This document shows, piece by piece, positions 10,682-21,600 of a DNA stretch of 64,000 nucleotides (its first letter is position 1; each line of letters starts with the position of its first letter). The DNA is from Gonatopus flavifemur (Eukaryota; Arthropoda; Insecta; Hymenoptera; Dryinidae), in assembly GCA_018340375.1 (NCBI GenBank), contig JAFFJZ010000012.1, positions 868,001-932,000 on the forward strand, read 5' to 3'. A program made the position numbers and the translations under genes. Under the pieces are notes generated by a model. The model was not told the DNA's origin. It searched no databases and worked only from the letters and a program-made list of their open reading frames with translations.

Positions 10682-11569
10682 GAAATGAGGAAGTTACTAT
10701 TCTTCAAATACTAAATTTCATCGCAACCAGGAAAAAAATTCAAAAATAAAAAAAACATCAATTTTGATTTCTCAAAATTTTTTCAAATATTCAGCAACTG
10801 TTTGGGAATTTTTCTTGAGCTGATCTTCGGAGAGAACTTCTAAAACATGAAAAACTCACATATTTCTATAAGAGACAGGTAAATAAAGCATGTTCGATTT
10901 TTTTGCGTGACTCTTATATATAACATATATATCAGTGGCAGAAAATCCTGTAAACCAGCCTATTACCTGTATGTTACATGATTGTGACATATGGAATATA
11001 TCCTCCTAATTCATTCACAATTGTAATATTGTTCCTCGTATCGTCACGCGAATCAGTTGGAAATCCTGACGGCATTTGATTACCGTGTTACGTAATTTTC
11101 ATTTTACGTTTCGTAATCTCGATGTCACATTCGTGTAACCGTTTTCTTCTGATTGTAGTCCCAACGTCATCCTTTGCACATCTGTTTGCATTTTCTATTG
11201 CGTCAATATGCCTTTGACCATCATATTCTTCCATCGAATTTTGCTGGAATTCAATATTTCAATCCTCAAACTTAAAGTATTAAATATCTCGGCAACCAAT
11301 GAACGAATTCAATTCTTTCCAACGTATGTCGAGAGCGACAAAAAAGCGACAAATTCCTATGCAATTCTTTTTTTTTCTCATCCCTCTGAACCGAGATTGT
11401 GCCAGCGGAACAGTTCCGCTAGCACAACCTTCATTATTTCGGAATCGCGAAGAGCCACCAATTCGAGATTGGTGTTACAAATTAGCGACAAATTAGCGAC
11501 AAATTCCTATATAGGTTTTTTTCGACTTTGCTTATTTGGTTGTTCCAGCGTAACGGACGTGATTTTGAG

Positions 11570-12008
11570 TCATTTTCTACACATAGACCGGGGTTATGGT
11601 TATACCTAACACTCTCAGACCGGTGGGTAAGATAGGGCTAGAAAGAGACAATGTGTACTGTCCTTGTCTAATTTAGATTCTAGAGTCGTATAGGGAAAGG
11701 TGGGAACTAGAACTTGGATAATATCAGTTCTCAAGTAGGGGCATAAAGCACAGCCCATGGGGATCTGCAACGCCACCCACGGCTGCAGCTTAGGGATCAT
11801 CCGCAATACATCGAATACCGTATTCATACCGCCAATTAGAGACTTTCTTGTAAAATTTAACGTAGAATTATTTAGGGAAAAGACCTCTCTGTCTATTCCA
11901 TTACCGATCTTTGTTCCTTCAGGACGAATTAAAACTCGGGCCGGTTTTCAACGAAATTATCAGGCGAACGGTTCGCATTTCAATAGAATCAAAATTCCAT
12001 TGTAACAG
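11570..12008. other. Short non-coding interval
   Basis: The first ~150 bp are the right flank also found at 4672-4828. The remainder holds open frames of 70-82 codons on both strands that I do not recognise. No splice structure supports a gene. Confidence 0.35.
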
Positions 12009-14114
12009 CCCAAGTAGAAATCTGACAATGCATTGTCTAGTCAATATGAGGCCCCTGTAGGGATTTCATAGGGAACTTCTAGTTGAGATAAACTAGCAAG
12101 TTACTCACCGGTTACTTACAATATATATTAGACAAGTGAAACTCTCAAAAAACTATGGAGGATTTTTTATAAGTATATCTAGACTGTTACTACACTTGTA
12201 AGCCTCGTCAGAAATCATTGAGGCCCTTTCAAGATTTATTTGCCAGAAGATAGCAGTGTAATCTATGAGCCTGTGTGGAAATTGCAGTTCGGTTGACAGA
12301 TGTGAGGTTAAATCTATGTGATCAAAAAATGGATGAATTATTTTTGTGAAATGTGTGGTGGTTATTTCTTGAATAATGTGTATCAAAAAATCTGTTAGTA
12401 AGTGCAAAATGAATTAGTAAATCAGTCATAGCTGTTGTAACATGTCAAAAAATCGTAATTTGCTGATGTGGTGAAAATGAATTCTATTCAAATACACGAC
12501 AATATCAACAACAACAATATCAATATCAATCAATATCAATATTGATTTACATCAATATTCCTCGGAAAAAAAAACTCACATTAAATTTCTCAAAACTCAC
12601 ATTTCTCAAAAAACTCACATTAATTTTGTAATAATATGAGTCACGAAGAACTCATTGGATCAGAAATATTTCAAGCGAATGTTTAGAATGAATTTCAAAA
12701 AGCTTGAATTATTTACTTGAAGCGCGTTGGATGATTGAATTGAATTGAAGAGTATTCTTGAAGTTGAAATTTTCAAATTTGAGAAAAAAGCCTTATGTTC
12801 TGGGTTGAATTTGTTGTTAGGGTGATGATAAACTTGTAGGGAGAGTTTGAAAGTTGGGTGGGATCTATATTGATCAGGAAAGTCCAAATCGTGTGGCAAA
12901 AGTTAGAAAATCTGTCAACTTAGCTCACGGCGCATGGATATTCTATCAGCTTTTCTTCATTAAACGAAATCTAGGCAGGAGAAATGTATCAAAATTTAGT
13001 AAAATCAAGTTGGTACAGAGTAAGAGAGGACAGATATATTCATTGAATTTTATTGGTTATTATAAAAATGTTGATGAAAAAGGAATGGCTATAGAAGATC
13101 CACTGTGTCGTCTTTTAATAATTTGTTCCAATAATGTTGTATCATGTTCCTACAAATGAATGTTATTATATTTATGAAACAGTTTCAATACACATGTTTC
13201 CTCAACCTACTAGTGAGAAGATACAAAAATGCACACAATACAAAATCATTGACCAAAAATATTGAGAGACGATAAATTGAGTCATACATACCCTTTACGT
13301 ATTTATCAAGATTTTTATAATAACCAATAAAATTTAATGAATATATCTGTCCTCCCTTACTCTGTACCAACTTGATTTTACTAAATTTTGATACATTTCT
13401 CCTCCCTAGATTTTGTTTAGTGAAGAAAAGCTGATAGAATACCCACGTGCCGTAAGCTAAGTTGACAGATTTTCTAACTTTTGCCACACGATTTGGACTT
13501 TCCTGATCAATATAGATTCCACCCGACTTTCAAACTCTTCCCACAAGTTCATCATCACCCTAACAACGAATTCAACTCAGAAAATGAGGCTTTTTCCTAA
13601 AATTTGAAAATTTCAACATGAAGAGTACTCTTCAATTTGAAAAGTAAAACCATCCGTCGAGCTGCAAGTGAATAATCCAAGTTTTTTGCAATTCATTTTG
13701 AACATTCTTTTGACATATTTTTGATCAAATGAGTTCTTCATGACTCATATTTATTAAAAAATTAATATGATTTCTGAGTTTTTGCCTAGAAGTACTGATG
13801 TAAGTTTCTGAGGAAAATTCATTCTCACTGCATCAACTAATTACGATTTTTTGACATGTTACAACAGCTATGACTGATTTACTAATTCATTTTGCACTTA
13901 CTAACAGATTTTTTGATACACATTATTCAAGAAATAACCACCACACATTTCACAAAAATAATCCATCCATTTTTTGATCACATAAATTCAACCTCTCATC
14001 TGTCAACCGAACTGCAATTTTCACACAGGCTCATAGATTATTATATTCAACCGACGGATGATTGAATCGAATAAACAAGTCACTTTAATTGATCTTTTCT
14101 ATTGCATCGCGTAG

Positions 14115-14215
14115 GTACCGGTTTAGCTCAGGTCGTTAGGGCGTTAGGATAGTAAATCGCGCAACATCAGGTAGGAATTGGTTTAGGTAGGTTCGATTCT
14201 CTCCGAGGTTTCCAA
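14115..14215 (+). repeat. tRNA-like (SINE-type) head
   Basis: TTAGCTCAGGTCG (14123-14135) resembles a Pol III A box and GGTTCGATTCTC (14190-14201) a B box, about 60 nt apart as in tRNAs. No cloverleaf can be drawn, so this is a tRNA-derived repeat rather than a tRNA gene. A reverse copy lies at 15395-15495 in the opposite arm. Confidence 0.5.
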
Positions 14216-14392
14216 TATTCTCTCCATCGCATTGAGCACGAAGTGAACGTTGGTAGTAATCTGCAAGTCCCTCCTCTGAAACATGATTTTTGCTCGGAAT
14301 TCAATTTTTTATTTTCAAAAACATTTTGGGCCAAAGCATGCATATTTTACTGAATAATCATTGTTGATGTATTATTATAACTTCACAATTTT

Positions 14393-15190
14393 TTTGGCAT
14401 ATAATTGCTGTCAAAAACTTGTTGGTAATTGACTAGTATTTAGAGAGTAACTAAATAGAAACTGACCAGTATGGACTACATTTTGGCATGGGAAAAAAAA
14501 TTTTTCCTCAAAGTCGCCGGCTAAGTTCACAGGGGTACCAGTATCTTGTGAATTCCACTAGCAAGTGCCTCATAACACACAGCGTTACATTACGAATAAG
14601 TACCTGGTGAGTTTTCCTCAAAAGGCCCTCGTCAGGAGTATAGAAAAACTCACGAGGCACTAGCCATTGACTAGGCGTAATTTCTACTTGGGAGGCGCGT
14701 TTTCTGCTCATATAATACCGATAAACAATTATTTCGATCAAATCCTTTTCGTTGGATTATTTGTATTCTCCCGCGCCGCGAAATTCGAAAAGTGTGCACA
14801 CTTAGGGCATTAGAAAGTCCGGACTATAGTGTCGTATTTTAAGAGAATAATTATTAGAAATGTATAACTTTAAATTGATCGACCAATCATTATGTTTGTT
14901 TTGGTAAATATGTAAATGTCTAATTATTCCATTAATTAGAGATGGTCAAACCCACTGACGCGTGAATCAAATAAATAATTACGAAACGTCACAAGACCCT
15001 GGTAGAAATTTTCTCTAGTACATCGAGAGTTACTCATGAGTTTACCTATCTTACTTGTGAGTCATTCATAAAGAAAACTTACGAGTAACTTAGTAGAATG
15101 TAACACGTGACTTAACTAAATTCTAGTCATCAAAACTAGCGAGGCACTCAGTAGTAACTGACCAGGAACTTGTGAGAAACTAGCGCCACA
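14393..15190. repeat. Loop region of the palindrome with two facing element ends
   Basis: 14393-14694 repeats the window's first element (61-285) in reverse and ends in AATTTCTACTTGGG. At about 15002 another end of the same type begins (CCCTGGTAGAAATT). The 300 bp between them show nothing recognisable. Confidence 0.5.
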
Positions 15191-15394
15191 CTCATGACAG
15201 CAATTATATGCCAAAAAAATTGTGAAGTTATAATAATACATCAACAATGATTATTTAGTAAAATATGCATGCTTTGGCCCAACATGTTTTTGAAAATAAA
15301 AAATTGAATTCCGAGCAAAAATCATGTTTCAGAGGAGACACTTGCAGATTACCACCAACGTTCACTTCGTGCTCAATGCGATGGAGAGAATATT

Positions 15395-15495
15395 GGAAAC
15401 CTCGGAGAGAATCGAACCTCCCTAAACCAATTCCTACCTAATGTTACGCGATTTACTATCCTAACGCCCTGACGACCTAAGCTAAACCGGTACCT
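15395..15495 (-). repeat. tRNA-like head, inverted partner
   Basis: Reverse complement of 14115-14215 with a few substitutions. It keeps both box-like motifs on the minus strand. Confidence 0.5.
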
Positions 15496-17597
15496 ACGCG
15501 ATGCAATAGAAAAGATCAATTAAAGTGACGTGTTTATCCGATACAATCATCCGTCGGTTGAATATAATAATCTATGAGCCTGTGTGAAAATTGCAGTTCG
15601 GTTGACAGATGTGAGGTTAAATTTATGTGATCAAAAAATGGATGAATTATTTTTGTGAAATGTGTGGTGGTTATTTCTTGAATAATGTGTATCAAAAAAT
15701 CTGTTAGTAAGTGCAAAATGAATTAGTAAATCAGTCATAGCTGTTGTAACATGTCAAAAAATCGTAATTAGTTGATGCAGTGAAAATGAATTTTCCTCAG
15801 AAACTTACATCAGTACTTCTAGGCAAAAACTCAGAGATCATATTAATTTTTTAATAAATATGAGTCAGGAAGAACTCATTTGATCAAAAATATGTCAAAA
15901 GAATGTTCAAAATGAATTGCAAAAAACTTGGATTATTCATTTGCAGCTCGACGGATGGTTTTACTTTTCAAATTGAAGAGTACTCTTCATGTTGAAATTT
16001 TCAAATTTTAGGAAAAAGCCTCACTTTCTGAGTTGAATTCGTTGTTAGGGTGATGATAAACTTGTGGGAAGAGTTTTAAATCCAGGTGGAATCTATATTG
16101 ATTCGGAAAGTCCAAATCGTGTGGCAAAAGTTAGAAAATCTGTCAACTTAGCTTACGGCATGTGGGTATTCTATCAGCTTTTCTTCACTAAACGAAATCT
16201 AGGCAGGAGAAATGTATCAAGATCTAGTAAAATCAAGTTGGTACAGAGTAAGAGAGGACAGATATATTCATTGAATTTTATTGGTTATTATAAAAATGTT
16301 GATAAATAAGTAAAGGCTATGACTCAATTTATCGTCTCTCAATATTTTTGTTTCAATGATTTTGTATTGTGTGCATTTTTGTATCTTTTCACTAGTAGGT
16401 TGAGGAAACATGTGTATTGAACCTGTTTCATAAATATAATAACATTTATTTGGAGGAACATGATACAACATTATTGGAACAAAAATATTAAAAGACGACA
16501 CATTGGATCTTCTATAGCCTTTCCTTATTTATCAACATTTTTATGATAACCAATAAAATTCAATGAATATATCTGTCCTCTGTTACTCTGTACCAACTTG
16601 ATTTTACTAAATTTTGATACATTTCTCCTGCCTAGATTTCGTTTAGTGAAGAAAAGCTGATAGAATATCCATGTGCCGTGAGCTAAGTTGACAGATTTTC
16701 TAACTTTTGCCACACGATTTGGACTTTCCTGATCAATATAGATCCCACCCAACTTTCAAACTCTCCCTACAAGTTTATCATCGCCCTAACAACAAATTCA
16801 ACTCAGAACATAAGGCTTTTTTCTCAAATTTGAAAATTTCAACTTCAAGAATACTCTTCAATTCAATTCAATCATCCAACGCGCTTCAAGTAAATAATTC
16901 AAGCTTTTTGAAATTCATTCTAAACATTCGCTTGAAATATTTTTGATCAAATGAGTTCTTCGTGACGTATATTATTACAAAATTAATGTGAGTTTTTTGA
17001 GAAATGTGAGTTTTGAGAAATTTAATGTGAGTTTTTTTTCCGAGGAATATTGATGTAAATCAATATTGATTTTGATTGATATTGATATTGTTGTTGTTGA
17101 TATTGTCGTGTATTTGAATAGAATTCATTTTCACCACATCAGCAAATTACGATTTTTTGACATGTTACAACAGCTATGACTGATTTACTAATTCATTTTG
17201 CACTTACTAACAGATTTTTTGATACACAGTATTCAATATTTAACCACCACACATTTCACAAAAATAATTCATCCATTTTTTGATCACATAGATTTAACCT
17301 CACATCTGTCAACCGAACTGCAATTTTCACACAGGCTCATAGATTACATTGCCATCTTCTGGCAAATAAATCTTGAAAGGCCCTCAATGATTTCTGACGA
17401 GGCTTACAAGTGTAGTAACAGTCTAGATATACTTATAAAAAATCCTCCATAGTTTTTTGAGAGTTTCACTTGTCTAATATATATTGTAAGTAACCGGTGA
17501 GTAACTTGCTAGTTTATCTCAACTAGAAGTTCCCTATGAAATCCCTACAGGGGCCTCATATTGACTTGACAATGCCTTGTCAGATTTCTACTTGGGT

Positions 17598-18412
17598 AGA
17601 TGAGTCGTCTGAAGAGCTGGGTGTTGACAGGTCGACCGTCGGTAAACGCTTGCACAAGATGGGAATGGTCCAAAAAGCAGGTAATTGGGTGCCGCATCAA
17701 CTAAAGGAGAGAGATATCGAGAGACGTTTGATAACGCGCGAGATGCTTCTTGAACGGCAGAAAAGAAAGAGTTTTCTGCATCGTATTGTCCCTGGCGATG
17801 AAAAATGGATCTATTACAATAATTCTAAGCGTTGAAAAAGTTGGGGGCTGCCAAGTGTACCAGGTCCATCGACACCGAAAACAAATATCCACGCTTCAAA
17901 GATTATGTTGTGCATCTGGTGGGATCAGAAAGGTGTCATTTATTATGAAACTCAACCGTCAGAAAACATCACTAGCGATCGTTACAGACTACAGCTAATA
18001 CGTTTGAATTGAGCTTTGAAAGAAAAACGACCGGAATGGGACGGTAGACATGATAAACTTATCTTGCTGCATGATAATGCTAGGCCACATGTTGCTGAAT
18101 TGGGAAATCTTGCCCCACCCGCCGTATTCCCCAGATATTGCGCCTTCGGATTATCATCTATTTCGATCTATGCAATCAGCCCTTACTGGGGAGCGGTTCA
18201 CTTCTTATGAAAGTGTCGAAAAATGGCTCAATGAATGGATCGAGTCAAAAGAACCTGTTTTTTTTCTCCGAGGAATTCGTACGCTGCCTGAAAGATGGGC
18301 AAAAGTGGTCGCTTCCAATGGTGCATACTTTGAATAACATTATGTAATAATCCATTGTTTGAATGAAAATCAACTCTGCTTGAAAAAGGGCGGAAACTTA
18401 TTCCCATACCTG
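17598..18412 (+). pseudogene. Decayed mariner transposase (cecropia/Hsmar1-like)
   Basis: Translated pieces show mariner hallmarks in order: an HTH segment EELGVDRSTVGKRLHKMG, then WVPHQL, GDEKWIYYNNSKR (first catalytic Asp), DNARPHV (second) and [13 protein letters not shown] (third, DD34D type). The frame is broken by at least one stop after NNSKR and several shifts, and the N-terminus is missing. The right end is followed by an inverted-repeat-like sequence, GGCGGAAACTTATTCCCATA, near 18390-18412. The large palindrome abuts its truncated 5' side. It is non-functional. Confidence 0.85.
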
Positions 18413-18656
18413 ATATGTATTTTGTCGTTTCGGAAAGGTCCGACATCCGGCTGTGAAACGACAATGCCCTCCAGGGTCTAAAATTTCCTCTATCGCAAAT
18501 AAGATATCATTAAAACGTTATTCGATGTTCAACATAAAATCTTGATATAAAACTCTACGAAGTCAAATTATATGCAGAGTTTATTGTGAATTCTTTGACT
18601 GGGAGAGTACAGTCTTTCTTCAAAGATTATCGTTGATACCATTTTTTTTTATGTAG
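18413..18656. other. Short unassigned interval before the M13 exons
   Basis: No coding feature is visible. It ends in a pyrimidine-rich tract and the acceptor ATGTAG at 18656. Confidence 0.4.
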
Positions 18657-21600
18657 GTAACGGCAATAGTGAAGGATATGCAGGATATGATGGTTTTCCA
18701 CGTGATTTCATCGAAAGAATCCAATAAATACGAGAAAGTACAGAAAATCAACAACATTGAAGTGTTAACGGGATATCCCTATTGGTACAGCAACGAGGCC
18801 TTGTTCGAAAAATATTACCGGAATGTTAGAAATGATGAATTTTTGATTTCTCAATATTTCATGCGAAACAGATAATCCAATTCACTATTTCTATTCGATT
18901 CTAGTACAATGTGGTATCTAACCACCTGATGAATGTGATGTCGCATATGCGATTAGAGACAAGCAATAAGCATCGTGAAGACTATTCGTGGATATTCGGT
19001 TTCACAGATCCCAGGTGAAATATCGAACGATAAAACTTTTCTTCAATTATTATCGCATTTAAAAACAAGATGATTTTTTTTCTGCTAGAGCAAAACAATT
19101 AACTCCAATATCCATCTCCCCGCGTTACGATTATGGACGAAACGCACTTTGTAAGTATATTGAGGATCCGTAATACATTCTTATAAAACCTTCATGAAAG
19201 AAATTAGTATTTATTCGAATATTTTACGGTAGAAATCAAAGTTCTCGATAAGTAGAAAATTCAAATCGTTGAAATTTGGCTTACTTATTGATTGACTCAG
19301 AATTTTTTTGCCCCGCTTGGGAGTAAAAGAATAAAATGGGAAGTTATGTTTGGTGCAGAATTTATGATATAAAGGATATCAACCCTAGCAGAAATTAGCA
19401 CCGAATCAACGTTGTTTCGAGCTTAGATGCCTCGGAACAACGTTCATCCGGTGTTGATTTCTACTACACGTAAAAAAGAAACCAGCAATGGTTACTGTGA
19501 ATCACAAAAATACATTGAAACTCAAATTCATTCTATGCAGTACTGCGTTTCCCTGTCTTCATTACTGTCCAGTCAGCGTTCAGGCATTTTATTACAATAC
19601 CCATCACTGTGATCGCGTTAATCCTCATTATCCAAGCGTGTTTTCATTTGTTTTTCAACCGATCGCTGTCATTCACAGTAACCAGTAGTGTTTCCTTTTT
19701 TCCGTGTAAGGAACGATCAAATTGATATTCTAAGCCACGATGTGAGAAGAATAGTTGAGTCAACTATTGTATGTGTTGTGAAATTTTCCTGAGATAGTTC
19801 TTGATTTTGCCACTGCGAAATTCAAGTAGTTTAGGCCAAAAAAGCGCTAAATTCAAATCAGATGTTGAAAATACTATTCTAAAGTGACAAAGGAACAAAT
19901 CACAAATGTATTATAAGACATAATATTTGTAAAGAGAAGTTATTTTTCATTTAACCTTGACTTGAATTAAAAAACTGGAAATTTAACTGGCCTTATTTTC
20001 GCTAATTGGAAACTATCTCAAAGCTTGTACACTGAGAAGAAGATTGATATTTGCTTACGGAGAAATGAATATTCGTTTGAATCAAGTATATTCTATCAAT
20101 AACAAGCAAGTGATATTGAGTAGAAATAAACGTTTGTTAATAGTCGATAACCATATTTGACAAAATTATAATAGATCTGCGTGAAATGAATATTCATTTC
20201 CCCGTAAGCAAATATACGTTTGCCAACTATAAATAAACCTTTTTCTCAGTGCATCAAAAATTCTTCACATCGACAGGGAAGATAACCCACCTATTATTCT
20301 TAAATCGTGTTCCAAGCCAATTATTCATCTTTGCCTTTTCACCGTAATACGCAGGGTTCGAAACTCTAATTCTTGTCCGATTTTATTTTGAAGAAAATTC
20401 GGGAAGTCAAACGCCCATAATGAAATGATTAAAATATCTAAGGATTGAAAAAGTGTATGAAATGGTGAACAGTATTTTTATCTTTTTTTTTTTAGACATT
20501 CCAGCTGCACTTATGCAACAGCCGTTCTACGAGACAAATTTTCAAAGGTAAGTAAAACTTCGATATTAAAAATGTATTATTCACATACAGGATTGAAAAA
20601 AAACATGGTATTTGTTGTTTAGAACTATTATTGCTACTCAAAACATGTTTAAAACACCTTGTTTTAAACATACCAACCGTGTCACCAACTCACAAAATAA
20701 TATAAAGAAACATTAAAACGTTTTGAAAATGGTTCTTGTTTAAAACGCCTGGCTTGAAACAGCTTGTTTTAAATAAACCAACCCTGTTTACATAAAAATA
20801 TGAATTACGATGGAAAAAACGAAGAGCGCGTGGTCGAGAAACTCAACGAAACACAGAACTTCTTTATAATTCATTGAATTTCATCACTCAAAAACTCAAA
20901 TATACATTGATTTTATTATCAAATTCATAGATCAAATAATTGATTCATGTCGTAAATCTTTGTTCCATTCACTAAATCTTCATGGAATTCCCAGTTATAC
21001 CATGTCCGGTCGTATCGGATTTCAACTGGCTCGTGAAATGATGCGAATGTTCGATGACATAGGTAAGTTGATGTAAAGGAGATGCATGAGCCAAACTTTA
21101 TAAAAATTTCTCATTCTATAAAAAAAGACAAGACTTCAGAAAATAATGCTCAGTATTTCGACTTTGACTCCACGCAAAAGAACCAACCGTAAAATGGATC
21201 TATACCGAGAAAAAAAATTCTATGCATTTGAAGTTCCTAGGGGTGGACCCAAGACCAAGAATTGTCTTGATCTTGTCTTGTCTTGTCTTGAAAATCAAGA
21301 CGAGATCAAGACAAGACTTTAGTGCTCAAGAGTCGAGACAAGACCAAGACTGGGGATCTAGTCTCGACCAAGAGTCTTGTAGTCTCGAGAGAAAATCTTG
21401 GTCAAAATGCTGAGATTCAGTTTATATTAATAATACGAGGTGTGTTCATAAAGTAAGGTGACTTTGTATTTTTAAGAAAAAATATTTATTTATTTATCAA
21501 TATTTATGTTGTCCCCTTCAAAGTAATCCCCCTCAAATACAATACACTTATGCCAACGGTTTTTCCGATCCTCAAAGCACTTCTCATAAGCACTTTTCGG

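Larger units (their letters stand above)
3184..11560. mobile_element. Giant palindromic Mutator-like (MULE-type) non-autonomous element
   Basis: The left end ACGTCCGTTACGCTGGAAC (3184) is mirrored by the right end finishing at 11560, and the flanks carry a perfect 9-bp duplication GATTTTGAG (3175-3183 and 11561-11569). Long terminal arms (about 3184-4034 and 10682-11560) are reverse complements. The centre is made of ~174-bp tandem repeats in opposite orientations. A 9-bp duplication and long inverted arms are typical of Mutator-like elements. No transposase was seen; the 60-130 codon frames here only follow the repeat. The interior is disturbed by a local duplication (3463-4520 copied at 6341-7398), a copy of the right flank at 4672-4828, and a nested element at 8204-9877. 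Confidence 0.75.
12009..17597. mobile_element. Multi-level palindromic element, 5.6 kb
   Basis: The ends CCCAAGTAGAAATCTGACAA (12009) and its mirror at 17597 enclose arms of about 2.4 kb (12009-14410 and 15190-17597). Each arm contains its own palindrome: about 12260-14035, centred near 13160, and about 15571-17345, centred near 16450. As a result one segment occurs four times in alternating orientation (12854-13080 +, 13290-13510 -, 16064-16310 +, 16525-16752 -). Its translation is similar in all four, but the differences are mostly amino-acid changing, so it is probably non-coding. No clear target duplication was found (CAG on the left, TAG on the right). Confidence 0.75.

Noticed and set aside
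12854..16752. Four similar frames of 75-101 codons (GGIYIDQESPNRVAKVRKSV and relatives)
   Set aside because: They are the four copies of one palindrome segment. Differences are mostly amino-acid changing, start codons are not conserved, and the opposite strand is equally open.
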